From: Vitellaria paradoxa
Lineage: Eukaryota > Streptophyta > Magnoliopsida > Ericales > Sapotaceae
Assembly (NCBI GenBank): GCA_019916065.1
Contig: CM034233.1
Location: forward strand, 23,447,936 to 23,511,935
Length of the DNA stretch: 64,000 bases
Direction: 5' to 3'
Positions 1 to 12,016 of the stretch are shown in pieces. A program made the translations under genes and the position numbers. Numbering within the stretch: position 1 is the first letter of the stretch; each line of letters begins with the position of its first letter. The notes beneath the pieces were generated by a model, which had not been told where the DNA came from, did no database searches, and worked only from the letters and a program-made list of their open reading frames with translations.

Positions 1-1530
1 AAGATTTCATCATGAAAATTTTAATTTTCAAAGCACGATTTTAAAATCACGTTTAGGATAAATAAAACCGGAAAGATATTATCTTGACAATATTTTTTGG
101 TCCAGATCTCTTTTCTTTAATTTCTAAATATAAAGAAAGTTTTAATCATGTAACGTCATCAGGATTTCAACGAAATATAATCGAGGTTTCACATTTTCGA
201 AGATTTTGAAAACCAAAAAAGAAAGAAAACCAAAAAACATATCTAAATCTATTTCGTTTATTTTCAAAGTATTAAGAAAGTTATAATCTTGTATAGTTAC
301 CAGTGATTTCAAGGAAATATGATCAACTACACAAGTTTTCGAAGATTTTGAAAACATTAGAAAGTAGATTTAGAGAACAAGAACCCTAACATGCAACTTT
401 TATATTGCATGCTTGGATTCGATAACATCTAACATTTAAATAAAGATCCACCCATCATCGATAGGTTGAATCAAGAATAAAAATCTAATCTAACATGGAT
501 GAAATAATAAAACAGTAAATAAAAAGGGAAAGTGAAAAGATAATAAATTTCATTGAACAAAACAAAACGCATACCGTTCTTCGCAACGAATTAAACTCGA
601 ATCCAAAAGCAATCAATCCAAAAACTCTACCCAAACTAAACTTAAAACTCTCTATACAAATCTATTTTGATGAAAAACTAATCTAGAAATTACAGAGAAA
701 ATCGTTGGTGAGAAGTCCCCTCGAACGGCCGTACACGTTCTTATATATAGTAGAGATGAAAAACCCTAAAAGTATAATCTATCTGCGCAAATCAACCTTC
801 TATGGTCCAGACCCGTGGGGGTGTCCGAACCACAGTGTCCTTCATCTTCACTTTGTGTTTTGCTTCTAACGGTTTTCTATCCTCAATTTCCAATGTGATT
901 TTAACCTTGAAGACAATAGATTCAAGCTTCGGCTAACATAAAAGTTGTAGCCCTTCGAGTCTTCTTTCCAACCCAAAAAGAATCACATCAATCGGAGTTG
1001 TGAGTGAAAAGATATGGCCAAAATACTAACAGGGTATCGTGCTGAATCATCCGAAAAATTTCGAATTGTGCAATATTGTAAGCTAATTTCCAGGTAGATG
1101 AAGACTTTTTTTGGACTTAGGCTCTTCATGAAAGTTGTAGCTAAGAATGTGTAGTTAACTTTGGGCTTTTGAATCACTTCAATGAGATCTCAGAAACTCA
1201 AGATATGCCCCAAATCTGACGGTGATTAGGATTTGTCTAGTTTTCTAGCTTTGACTTTTAAGCAATCTTTCCAGGCCCAAACGAACTCTTATTTTGTCCC
1301 ATAATAGCTTTCTGAAAAGCTTGAGATATCCACTACAACTTTGCTGAAGACCACTTTTAATTTTTGGAACTCCTTCTATGTCAGAATTGTGCATCTATCT
1401 AGTTCCACCAAGCTATTTTAGTGTATTTTCTACTAAAACCTGCATAAATGAACAAAGTAACATAAATAAACAAAATTAAACTAAAACAAACATATTAAAA
1501 CATAAATTATCAGAATTAGCATACACTTTT
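1..1530 (-). repeat. Probable LTR-type retroelement sequence, minus strand, boundaries unknown
   Basis: No credible gene is present. Two diverged direct repeats of about 84 bases (131-212 and 271-355) share the core TTTTCGAAGATTTTGAAAAC. On the minus strand a TATA-like box (749-741) precedes sequence that reads towards position 1. Stretches about AAGTTGTAG and a 'gatatggcc' motif near 1010-1020, read on the minus strand, resemble the repeated tracts common in plant gypsy LTRs. This is inference from style; no partner LTR is visible, and the left end is cut by the window. Confidence 0.35.
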
Positions 1531-1534
1531 TAAG

Positions 1535-2013
1535 TGTAATCATACGCTGTACCGAAATATGTTTGGTATTAATTTAGCAATCTGAATATTCCTCAAGATT
1601 ACATTTTGCCCATTATACTTATTTCTCTCACGCACATTTAATGCTAAGTGAGAAGCATTAAATACCAAATGAAAGGTATTTAAAACAAAGTAAACCTTTA
1701 TGTACTTTGGTATATATATACAATATACAAAATTGTGACAAATCAATTATTTTGACATTTATTTATTCACTCTATCCTACTATAAATACAACATTTAGCC
1801 CCCAAAATCTAGGTATGCTTACTTTTATCAACTGTACACTTGTCTTTATACGTTACATTCTCTCAAGCCTATTCTAACTTTATCATTGGAGTATTTTTGG
1901 TCGAAGACCCTCTCTAACCATTTCTTCTGACTTCTCTTACTCTGCAAGCTTGATTTTAACTCTTCCGGTTGGCATAATGACTACACGCAGTGATATTTTT
2001 TTATTACCACACA
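1535..2013 (+). repeat. 5' LTR of the Tat element (left part truncated)
   Basis: It aligns by eye with 14420-15058: both share the core CGCATTTAATGCTAAGTG, the tract around ACAAATCAATTATTTTGA, a TATA-like ACTATAAATACAACATTTAG (about 1780-1799), and the 3' end around GACTACACGC. The copies differ at many sites and the 3' copy has about 150 extra bases (about 14484-14630), so they have long diverged. Confidence 0.7.
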
Positions 2014-2016
2014 TTT

Positions 2017-2034
2017 TGGCATCCATCGTGGGGG
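2017..2034 (+). other. Primer binding site of the Tat element (decayed)
   Basis: TGGCATCCATCGTGGGGG lies three bases after the LTR end. It resembles the TGGCGCC...GTGGGG primer site usual for plant gypsy elements, with G-to-A and C-to-T type decay. It fixes the plus-strand orientation. Confidence 0.55.
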
Positions 2035-2726
2035 TACATTTCTTTGTTTCCCACATCTTTGTGATCTCAAAAAATCTAACGACAATGGTAACAGACAATG
2101 ACAAAACACCCCCACCATTTTCTCATGGGAGAAATGAGACAGAATTGCCAAGGCAGAAAAGAAATGCATTGTCTATTCGCAGTCCTGGGCAAACAACGAG
2201 CAAGTAACATCAGGGAGATGATCCCTAAGCTGCTAAGAAGAAACATGACTTACAAGCTGAAACAGACACAAAATAGGCGGAGCTGGGGGAGATACTTCAA
2301 AGACTAAATGAGGAAAAAGGAAAAGTCACCGGACAAGTTCATTCTGATCACGATGGGTTTCCATCAAGCATAGATGGAAGTTACGATTACTTGTATGGTG
2401 ATCCATTGAAAACAGATGAACGAAGAAAATAAAGCATCCGTGATGATGGCCAGTTAGGTGCAAGGCAGAAAGTAAGTGCTGGCTCTAAAGCTACTGTTGG
2501 AAAAGAGTTTGTGAAATGTGCTCAACCCAAGTTTAACACTTTGAACACCCACAACAATAGAAGGAGAGGCCATCAAAGTTTCGACAAAAAGAAGAGACAG
2601 TTGGAAAGAAACAATCCAATCAAAGGAAGCATCATGATGTAAGTGAGAGTTCCTCGAATGATGATGTGGTACTCACCAAAACAAAGAAGTCTGGCAAGTG
2701 CAAGGTGACTGAAAGGCCACAGTACA

Positions 2727-3650
2727 GTGAGTAGGGGGTCTAATCAATCCACTCATATGATGGCAAAGAAAGCACTGGGAAAGATTTCTACTTTACCATT
2801 TACTAGTGACCTATGCATATCGGAGTCTCTAAAGAAGTTCATGACTCCCCGGTTCCTAGTATACGATGGAAAATTAGACCCTTGGCACAATACTATCACT
2901 ACATGCAAGCCATGACATTGTGGAATTATGATGATAAGTTCATATGTCGAGTATTTCCATCAAGTCTTGGGGATATAACACTCCAATGGTTCCACATGCT
3001 ACCCCTAGGAAGCATAAGGTGCTATAAACAACTCATCGAAGCATTCGTCACGAGATTTTTGGCTAATGCAAAAACAGTAAAAAACTACTAATGTGCTTCT
3101 TACAATGAAGAAGAAGAATGTTAAAAGCCTGAGGGAGTACTCCCAAAGGTATATGGAGCTGTACAACAAAATGGAAGGCTACACCGAGCAACTAGCGATG
3201 ACCTCACTCAAGCTCAGGTTACAAAAAGGCAATAAGCTCTGGCTCTCCTTGATAAAAATTCAGCAACCAATATGTCTGATCTAATGTGTAGAATTAAGAA
3301 GTATACAAAGATGGAAGATAAAACAAAACTTATCTACCAGAAAAAGTCGAAATCATCTAGGTCAAAGAGTGGAAAGCAATAAGAAGTCCATCTTTGAAAA
3401 GGTCAACACAGTCTTTAAGAAGCTGATCTTCAGAATTTTCTCCCAGATCAAGGATAAGTCATACTTCAGGTGGCTGAAGAAATTACCTGACTTTCCAAGT
3501 AAGAAGAATCATAGAGATTATTATTTTTACCATCAGGATAAAGGACATCGTACAAGAGCATATCAATCCTTATGGTATCTCCTAGAAGACTTAGTAAAAG
3601 AAAGCCATCTGAAGGAGTATATTAATGAGGCAAAAAAATGCAGCAAATGA
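2727..3650 (+). pseudogene. Gag remnant of the Tat element
   Basis: Broken in several frames. One piece holds YDGKLDPW (near 2860). In the next frame follow LQWFHMLP and a FVTRF stretch (about 2980-3060), then SLREYSQRY (about 3130); these match the retrotransposon gag capsid core. A third piece (3369-3650) holds DYYFYHQDKGHRT...LEDLVKESHLKEYI, the Tat gag region just after the capsid. Frameshifts near 2880 and 3092 and later stops rule out a functional protein. The true gag start is probably further upstream, near 2300, where only fragments are readable. Confidence 0.7.
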
Positions 3651-3899
3651 TCAACCCTAAGCTCCACGAGGAGATCAGAGGAGAAGAAGGGATGAAATAG
3701 AGGAAGAGGGTTATGTGGAAGAAGCACAACCTCCCACCTAAGGCCAACTCAAGAAGAGAGGTTCAGAGACTACCAGTCATTCATGTCATTTACATAAAAA
3801 TCGCCTGTAAAGCATCGTTGCATGTCCCCGAGCAGAAGAGTAGAATGTTGCAAGGGTTGGTGAAGTTCTTAAAGTCATTAGCTCCCCGAGCAAACACCT

Positions 3900-5800
3900 A
3901 AGAAGATTAGATGCATAGGGAATATCATTCCTTGAAGATGAAGGCAAGAGAGTACGGCAACCACATAACAATGCACTAGTGGTAACCCTAAAAGGTTTGA
4001 GTCAGATGTAAAGAGAATATTGGTTAATGCAGAAAGTTCAGTTGAATTAATGTTTCTCAGCCTATTTAAAAGGCTCGGACTTACAAATGAGGATTTGGAA
4101 CCAGTCCCCCTTTAATTAGCTTCAATTTTGTTCCTGTTTGGCCACTAAGGAGAGTCATTATTCTTGTTCGAGCAGGACCAGTGGAATATGAAATGGAATT
4201 CACAATAATAGATGCACCATCCTCTTACAATGCAATAGTTGGGAGGTCTTGGATCTATATACTTAAGGCAGTCCCATCCACTTACTATTAAGTTCTTAAG
4301 TTTCCTTATAGAGATGAAGTGATAGAAATTCATGGAGATCACGACATGTCCAAAAGGTGTTTTATTGTTGCTCTAACGTCCATGCCCTTGCCCGAGCAAG
4401 TCCAACTTATGAAAATGCTAGAGGACACTCCTAAGATTTGATGATGTAGGGGGTAATCTAGAGAAGAAAGTTATAGAACAGGTCGAAAAGGTTCATATTG
4501 GTCCAGGTGATAATGACAAATACTTTTTGAATAGATCAAATTTACAAGCAGAAGAGAAGCTTGACCTCACTAAAATGCTACTCCAAAATGTGGGCACTTT
4601 TGCCTAAACTTCAAAGGAAATGCCAGGTATTCACCCAAATGTTATGAGCCATATGTTGAATGTTAACCTCGCAATGAAGCCTGTAATATAGAAATCACGG
4701 AGGTTTGCTTTGCAACATGTTGAAGCTATCATTGAAGAGGTCGATAGGCTTTTGGAAGCGGAAATTATTAGGGATGTGTCATATCCCGAATAGTTGGCTA
4801 ATACTATGGTTGTAAAAAAGAAAAATGGGAAGTGAAGAGTTTATATTGATTACACCGACTTGAATAAAACAAACCCTAAAGATCCTTTCCCATTGTTGAA
4901 GATGGTTAACTTATTGATTCAACTGTTGGCAACTCTAGAATGTCTTTCCTGCATGCTTATAGGAGGTATCATTAGATACCAATACACAAACCTGATGAGG
5001 AAAAGACTTCATTCATCACCCCAAGGGCATTTATTGTTACAAGGTAATGCCAAATGGTTTGAAGAATGCTAGTGCTGCTTATCAAAGGTTAGTTACCAAA
5101 ATATTTAAAGATGACGTCGATAAGACAGTAGAAGTTTACACCGATGACATGGTGATTAAAAGCAAGGAACCTGAGACCTACATTCATGATCTACAATATA
5201 TTTTCTCAACACTTAACAGATATTGTTTGAAACTTAATGCTACCAAATGTGCCGTTGGAGCTAGTTCTTGGAAATTTTCAGGCCACCTGGTTACTAGACT
5301 AGGAATTGAAGTTAATCTCGACCAAATTAAAACCATTCAAGCATTAGTTCCACCACAAACAAAGAAGAAGGTTTAAAAACTTACAGGAATGGTGGCGGTA
5401 GTTAAAAAATTTATCAACTAAGCATTAGATAAGTGCTGACCATTCTTTGAGTTATTGAAAGGGTAAATAAAATGTCTGAGATGAGAAAGCTGATCATGCA
5501 GTGGAGAAATTGAAAGAGTATTAGACGACTGCTCCTATTTTGTCAACTCCTTAGCTAGGGGATGTTCTGCAATTCTATTTGGCAGTCTCAAATCAAGCAA
5601 TAAGTACTATTCTTTCAAAGGAAGAAGATAGAAGTCAAAAGCCTATTTATTATATAAGTAAGACTCTACAGGGGACAAAGATTAGATATTTTCCTTTAGA
5701 AAAATTTACTTTAGCATTGGTAGTGACATTCGGGAAATTGGCATATTATTTTCATGCCTACACCATTTAGGTAGTCACCAACCAGCCAACTAGTCAGCTT
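3900..5800 (+). pseudogene. Pol remnant: protease, reverse transcriptase and RNase H of the Tat element
   Basis: The protease end is recognisable around 4190-4370 (SSYNAIVGRSW, typical of Tat proteases). RT follows: VVKKKNGK then YTDLNKTNPKDPFPL (about 4800-4900), MPNGLKNASAAYQRL (from 5047) and the catalytic motif as YTDDMVIKSK (about 5137-5166), where YVDD is usual. KCAVGASSWKFSGHLV and GIEVNLDQIK are the RT thumb. RNase H begins near 5580 (ISKTLQG...RYFPLEK). In-frame stops occur at several points and a frameshift separates the blocks, so it is inactive. Confidence 0.8.
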
Positions 5801-5949
5801 TTGAAAAAAACAGACATCACTGAGAAGATAGCGAAGTGGTCGGTGGCTCTAAGGGTGTTTAACATAGGATTCATGCTAAGAACTACTATAAAGGCCCAAG
5901 TATTGGTAGATTTTGTAACTAAATTCACTCCTCCAGTTCTCAAGTAGGT

Positions 5950-6483
5950 GCAAGGGGTGTGGCAATTAGAGATTAATTCAGAGCTAGAAGCTACTACGCC
6001 AGCATCGTAGATTGAAGTAGATGGGTCTTTATACAAAAAGAGAGTTGAGGTTGGTGTAGTGCTAACAACTCCTAAAGGCTGACAATAGAATATGCCATTT
6101 AGTTAGGATTTGAAGCAACCAATGATGAAGCTGATTATGAGGCTTTCTTAGCTGGACTTGAAATTGCTCAGTGTCTATTTGCTCAAAATGTAACGATCAA
6201 AACAGACTCTCAGTTGGTGTCAAATCAATTAAAGGGTGAGTATGCAGCAAGAAATGAGACAATGGTTGAATACTTGGATCTTTCAAGAAGAAAGCTAAAG
6301 AGATTTAATATCATTAGGATTAAGCTGGTAAGAAGGGATCACAATACACATACTGATGCTTTAGCAACCTTAGCTGCACCCCCGAGAACAAGGTTGACTG
6401 ATACTGTTTTTCTTAAAGTATTGGATAGGCTAAGTGTGTCCAAACTTAAAGAAGTAGGTTGTATTGCCTTAGGTCCATCCTAG
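5950..6483 (+). pseudogene. Second (archaeal-type) RNase H remnant of the Tat element
   Basis: EVDGSLYKK (from about 6010) marks the first catalytic Asp, LAGLEIAQCL the central helix, and TIKTDSQLVSNQLKGEY (about 6195-6240) the TDSQL motif. DHNTHTDALATLA (about 6340-6380) is the last motif. A second RNase H between RT/RH and integrase is the diagnostic mark of the Tat lineage. Frame breaks near 6070-6130 and a stop at 6481 make it a relic. Confidence 0.75.
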
Positions 6484-7700
6484 ATGGATCCAGTCATCTT
6501 CTATTTGAAAAATGGAGCTCTTCCCGAGGACAAAGTATAGGCAAGGAAGCTTGGGATGAAAGCAACAAGGTTCTGGTTATCTCCTAATCATAAGCTACAT
6601 AGAAGATCTTTTATAGGTCCTTATCTTCTCTGAATTCATTCTGATAAAGTTAATAATTTTCTTTATGAAATACATGAAGGGTTCCGTGGGGCACATATTG
6701 GGGGGCGATTACTTAAAGATATTGATGGTTGAAGATAGGAAAAGATGCTCAAGCTTATGTTCGAAATGTAACAAGTGCCAGAAGTTTTCCCTTATCCCAC
6801 ATCAACCTGCTCAGGAGCTTAGTCTTCTCACTAGTCCGTGGCCATTTGTACAGTGTGGTCCTGATATAGCAAGACCTCTACCTGTTGCTACTAGGAACAG
6901 AAAATGGTTAGTAGTTAGCACAAACTATTTTACCAAATGGGTGGAAATAGAATCCTTAGCCCATATCAAGGATGCTGATACTATTCTATTTGTTTGGAAG
7001 AACATCATCACAGGGTATAATATTCCCAGAACACTAATCTCTGATAATGGAACATAGTTCGAAAGCTCTCTGTTCAGGGAATATTGGTCAAGACATGGGA
7101 TTAAAAATATTTACTCTTTACCTACCTACCCTTAGAACAATAAGCAAACTGAAGCATCTAACAAGGCTATTCTCAACGATATTAAGAAGAACTTGGAAGT
7201 AGCTAAAGGCAAGTGGATTGAGGAGCTACCGATAGTGCTATGGACGTACAGAACAACCTTGAGGAGATCAACTGGCGAATCCCCATTCCCTCTTACTTAT
7301 GGGATGGAAGCAATCATTCCATTAGAGGTCGGCATACCAACTATTCATACAGTAGCTCTTGATCAGAGGGAAAATGATAAGGCTATAGGCATAAGTTTAC
7401 ACTTGTTTGGTAAGAAAAATGAATTAACAACAATAAGATTGGCAACTTATCAGTAAGAAATGAAGAGGAAGTTGAACAAGAATGTTAAGTCCTAAGAATT
7501 CAAGGTCGACGATTTTGTTCCTTAGGAAGTTCATAGGAGCAAGGAGAAACCCGAGAGAGAACAAACTCAGCGCCAACTGGGAAGGTCTATTTCGAGTTAC
7601 TAAAGTGCTAAGTAATGGAGCTTATCGCTTGGAAAATGTGAAAGGGAAATTTGTAAAGAGACCATAGAACGCAGCTCACCCGAAGTTGGTTTATATGTAA
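6484..7700 (+). pseudogene. Integrase remnant of the Tat element
   Basis: The zinc-binding end is visible as CSKCNKCQKFS (about 6750-6785). The catalytic core follows: PWPFVQCGPDIARPLP (first Asp), KWLVVSTNYFTKWVE, ISDNGT (second Asp, about 7040), a stop at 7057, then TEASNKAIL (the Glu region is decayed). The C-terminal end has WTYRTTLRRSTGESPFPLTYG (about 7220-7300) and NWEGLFRVTKVLSNGAYRLE (about 7575-7630). Stops at 7057, 7134 and 7456 interrupt it. Confidence 0.8.
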
Positions 7701-7810
7701 GGAACTCAATTCAATTTCATTTATTGATAGAAGAGCAATGTAAATAGGCAATTTCAGAGACGTGCACAAAATTAAAGGAACGTCCAGTTAGGTCTCCCAG
7801 TTGTGACAAT

Positions 7811-8100
7811 CAAAAAAGGATAGTCCTACTAGTTCATTCTAGTGGACTCAAAAAATGATAGTCCCACCAGTTCATTTCAGTGAACTCGAAAAAAAATAAT
7901 CCTATTGGTTCATTCCAGTGAACTCGAAAAAAAATAATCCTATTGGTTCATTCCAGTGAACTCGAAAAAACATAGTCCTACTGGTTTATCCAATGGACTC
8001 AAAAAAAAAAAAAAATAGTCTTGCTGGTTTATCCCAATGGTTGACTCGAGAAAGGTTAGTCCTAGTGATCAATCCTAGTGGTTAACTCCAACAAAGATAG
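7811..8100 (+). repeat. Minisatellite, about 7 units of about 42 bp, in the Tat element
   Basis: Units read roughly 'aTAGTCCTACTGGTTCATCC', then AGTGAACTCGAAAAAA. Two consecutive units (about 7880-7965) are nearly identical; the outer ones are diverged. Each unit ends in an A-tract of 4 to 15. It lies just after the integrase, where Tat elements often carry tandem repeats. Confidence 0.85.
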
Positions 8101-8789
8101 TCAGATTGGCTTATCTCATTTAAATGGGAATTCCAAAATACGAACTTGATTCAGTTTCAGATCAAGTTTAACCCTTAGAGTTGAGCGATTTTTAGTCTTT
8201 AAAACTCATTTAGAAAGAATGAACAATACCCCAACCACATTATATGAGGCTAATTATGCAAAATTAACAGTTTAAAGGCAAATTCAGGAATATAGATGGG
8301 GCCTGACCACATTGAATGAGGTCGACAGCACAACAAAGGCTATCTCACTTTAGTTCAAGGTGAGTTAATTTTTAACAAAATTAGTTTAAGCCTTTGTACT
8401 TGGCCAGTTAGTAACTTTTATCTCACATGTGAATATTATATTCATGTAGTACATCTATTACTTAATGAGTTATGTTATTTGCGAATTATCTTGCACCAGG
8501 TATAAGTTGCTCGGGCCTAGCTTAAAAAGTAGTTCAATTGTTTAGTATTAAAGCTTGAAGTACTATGATTCTTACAATAAGGTTTTTACTTCTATATTAT
8601 ACTTTACCTTTAAGAATAAGGTGAAATGATTGGTAATGCACTGACAGAAGCAATTGTGATTTAATAACACAACAATCTTCGCCAAAAACAAAAAAAGTTT
8701 TCAAACTTTACTTCTATTAAGTTTAAAACAGTTTAGTATTACAACTATGATATTAAAAAAAAAAAAAAGAAGAAAAAGAAGAACAAAAG

Positions 8790-9570
8790 GTATAATCTTC
8801 AGTCTTTGGCATCTTTGTTTAGAGCATCCTTGGCTATTTATGCAGCAATGGCTTTTCCCACTGTAGCAATAGTTTCGATCGGGCTCCGAGCAGAAACTTC
8901 CCTGGAAGGATCTTTTGGGTCAAAAGTGGAGGCTCTTTGGGTATTGATAGCTTTGGAACCACTTTGGACATCCACTTCACCTTCTTCAATGTCTTCACCT
9001 CCCAAAGCTTCAAATGTTAGAGTTCAAGGAGGCTGATCAAAGCTGAACAGAAAGATTTTCACATCTGGATATGGCCGTAACATATTTCTACAAATATTTG
9101 AGCTTGGAGCAATGGATAGCTTTTACATAGCTGCCTCCTAACCATCCAAAAAATATAGGTTTTGAACATCTCTCATCTGTTAAACGAAGTCCTTATATTG
9201 AATCTCGATCTCTTAGGCAGTCTTTTCTTCAAAAGATTTCAACGCCAGATCTTTGCCTTGTAAGGCTTCATTTTTGCCCTTGCGTTCTATCTTCAACTTA
9301 ACATTCGCCTCCTTTAAATTGGATTGCTCCAACTTAGACTTTCTTAGCTCCTCAGCAATCTTCTCTTGTTCGGCTTTTGCTAGAGACAGTTCGACGTTTC
9401 TTTCTATAAGCAATCATCTCTTTACCAATAATTCTTCGTCTTCAAAGAGTAAAAATTTTTCAACAGTGTTGAATTTCCTCTCACTGCTCACCTCTCTCCT
9501 CAGCAGAGGCCACTTGGGACTAGGTAGCTTTGACTTGCTACTTTTCTTTTCCTCTTCTTCAAGTTCAAGA
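8790..9570 (-). pseudogene. 3' part of the antisense ORF of the Tat element (coiled coil)
   Basis: On the minus strand this continues the ORF at 12017-13855 after the solo LTR is removed. From 9570 down it reads ILELEEEEKKSSKSK, then a Lys/Glu-rich segment, a stop at 9414, and from 9413 a clear coiled coil with heptad-like NVELSLAKAEQEKIAEELR and SNLKEANVKLKIERKGKNEA. It ends in stops near 9213 and below. Related antisense ORFs are known between pol and the 3' LTR of Tat-lineage elements; their function is not established. This copy is decayed. Confidence 0.6.
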
Positions 9571-10291
9571 ATTTTTGTCAGGCCCCTAACCTCATAGTCC
9601 GAAACGGACGGTATGGGAATGTGAAAACTAAAATAAATAAATAAAATCCAATCCAAATTCAATTCACATTGAGTTAAGATATTAATATATCTAAAATCAT
9701 TACTCATTCCCATATAAAATAATATAAGATTATGTCACCATCAATTGATTAATAACATAATCCTTTTTAACATCATTTTCAATAACCACATCCAAGGTCT
9801 GCACAGTTAGAACAAATACTATAATCATGTTTATATTTTCTCAAATTAATAACATCATAAATGCAAACAATAAACCAATACATTGGGTCATACAATTTAT
9901 AATATTAATAATTAAATTCTCAGATAAGAAGAATAAACATAATTATTATTACCCATAGTTAAGACCGGACTTAGGCTATTCAAGCCTAATCAGCCTACGT
10001 ATCCCACTTTGGGAATTAGGTCACCGTAGTTCCTAGTTTATATCTCTTATTTCATAACTAAACTCAGGATCAACCGAATAAACTACACATCTCATCAATC
10101 AACGTCACAGCCACATTATATCAACATGTCAATATAAAAGAATATAAATGCAATGGAATGTGATGAAATGTAATGTTAATGCATACTCTAGTCTCCATCT
10201 ACCCCAACTTTATCCTAGGATGGGTGACATTTAGTAAAGCATGCGGGGTCACCAACTACACTATTTACGTTTATGACGAACATATATCTCA

Positions 10292-10292
<1 letters not shown>

Positions 10293-10326
<34 letters not shown>
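10293..10326. repeat. (TA)n microsatellite within the solo LTR
   Basis: A run of alternating A and T of about 33 bases. It will vary in length and produces the spurious Tyr-Ile repeats seen on translation. Confidence 0.9.
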
Positions 10327-10329
<3 letters not shown>

Positions 10330-10330
10330 C

Positions 10331-10740
10331 GAGTGGGGAACTATGTTACACCCTACCGAAGTAAGACTCAGGGGAACGGTGTTATACCCCCTAGCCCTTC
10401 TGTTAGGGAACCATGTACGCCCCTAGTCAGGCATCTGCTTTCCTCAAGTAGTGTACAATCACAGGTGGGGAACCGTGTTACACCCCCACCGGTGTAAGAC
10501 TCTAGAGAACTGTGTTATATTCCTTGACCCTTCTGTTAGAGAACCGTGTTATATCCCTAGTTAGGCATCTACGTAACTCAAGCAGAAAATCAATATAAAT
10601 AGCAATTGGAGAACTGAGTTACACCCTCAATTAGTTAAGACTCAGAAGAACCAAGTTACACCCCTTGGCCCTTCTGCTAGGAAACCGTGTTACACTCCTA
10701 GTCAAGTATCTGCTTAGTTCAAGTAAGAAATCAATATAAT
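10331..10740. repeat. Three-unit tandem repeat (about 135-140 bp each) within the solo LTR
   Basis: Each unit carries GGGAACCGTGTTACACCCC or a variant, then 'gtaagactc', 'cccttctgttaggg' and 'ggcatctgct...caag'. Units begin near 10331, 10466 and 10606. Divergence between units is substantial, so the repeat is older than the insertion. Confidence 0.75.
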
Positions 10741-11050
10741 AGCATCTCAAGATTAACGTCCCAGTTTCAATAATTAAACTCTGGTCATATAAATCTACTA
10801 AGGATCATCCGGTATTTTCAAAATCTCATTTCATTATTTTCTCAAAATCATATATCCCGTCCATATATATAACTTGTGTCTCAGCACGTTAATAATTAAC
10901 ATGATACTCTTGGCCAATTAATAGTCACAACATAAAATCGGATAACGCAACCTCAACCCCATGCACATGATATGCTCAATCCTGATAAATAGGTTTGGGC
11001 ATAAAACATATTTTTAGAAATCAAATTATAACATTTTAGAATTCTACCAA

Positions 11051-11250
11051 ATTGGTGTCCAGACACCTTAAGCCGCGATTTGAACACTTCCTCGGTCCGA
11101 AAAGCCCAGATAGCCTGCCCAGACACCCCCAATCTAGACACCCAAAACAGCCGGTTCAGACATCCCCAATCCGAACACCCAAAAAAACCAGGTTGGACAC
11201 CCTCGGTCCGGACACCCTGGACAGTTCGTCCAGACACTAGAGTCTAGTGT
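11051..11250. repeat. Short imperfect repeats (CCAGACACC / GGTCCGGACACC) in the solo LTR
   Basis: At least eight variants of a 9-12 base motif (for example CCAGACACC, CCGAACACCC, CCGGACACCC) occur at irregular spacing, with inverted copies at the edges (GTCCAGACACTAGAGTCTAG, TGTCCAG). A related stretch 'ggtccagacccg...gtgtccg' is seen at 801-826. Confidence 0.6.
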
Positions 11251-12016
11251 CCAGTTCCTAGGTTCGTTTTCAATGAATCCCAACTTCAATTCATTCTCCA
11301 AATCATCCATTTAAGCCTCAATCTCAATAATAACTCATGTATAAATACTTAAACACTTAAATCACGTGTTTTTACAACACTTAATCAAAGAATAACTCAA
11401 ATATATACAAGATCTTCACATTCATGTGCATATATATATATACATATTCATATACACACATACATATACACAAGTATCAGGATATTCAACCGAATCAAAC
11501 ACATATATAAACATTAAAATCATCTTAACGATGTCTAGAATATGAATATAAGTCCCACCTACCTTGAATCCGAAGAGAAAAGAAGAAATTAGAAGATTTA
11601 GGTTTTGATTCTTGAACTTCAAATGCTCGTATCCTTCACCTGTAGCAAAATCACGAGAACAGACACTACCACAACGTTTACGGCATTGAATACTATCCCA
11701 ATCCGCTGATTTTCCTTCCCGGCACTCATTTTCTCTCTCTAGTCTATCTCTTCTTTCTCTCTCTCCCCCCTTAGTTTGGAATCCATCAGAACCAAAAAAG
11801 AAGAGAGAAGAAACGAAAATGAAATAGAGAAAATGAAAGAGAAAAAAATGACGAGGCCCTTGGCCCAGTTATCCAACCCATACCACTTTTGGCCAAACTC
11901 AGCTCAAGAGAAATAAAATAAACTCGACCAAACAAACTCAATCTCAGTCTAATTATTTTATTTGGCCCAAAATAATACATAAATGGTCAAAAATAAATAC
12001 CAAGTATTACAATTTT

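Larger units (their letters stand above)
9576..12011. mobile_element. Solo LTR (2436 bp) inserted in the Tat element, TSD ATTTT
   Basis: It begins TGTCAGGCCCCTAACC and ends GTATTACA, that is TG...CA, and is flanked by ATTTT at 9571-9575 and at 12012-12016. The TGTCA-GCCCC start followed by GAAACGGA is typical of long Del/Tekay-type gypsy LTRs. No internal coding region or second LTR is present, so it is best read as the product of LTR-LTR recombination. Removing it together with one ATTTT rejoins the antisense reading frame exactly. It contains a 3-unit tandem repeat, a TA microsatellite and a second short-repeat tract, annotated separately. Confidence 0.85.

Noticed and set aside
8806..9036. 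Plus-strand open frame of 76 aa
   Set aside because: It is opposite the decayed antisense ORF of the Tat element, and its Ser/Ala-rich translation shows no domain.
10173..10497. Overlapping plus-strand frames with Tyr-Ile repeats
   Set aside because: They are produced by the (TA)n run and tandem repeats of the solo LTR.
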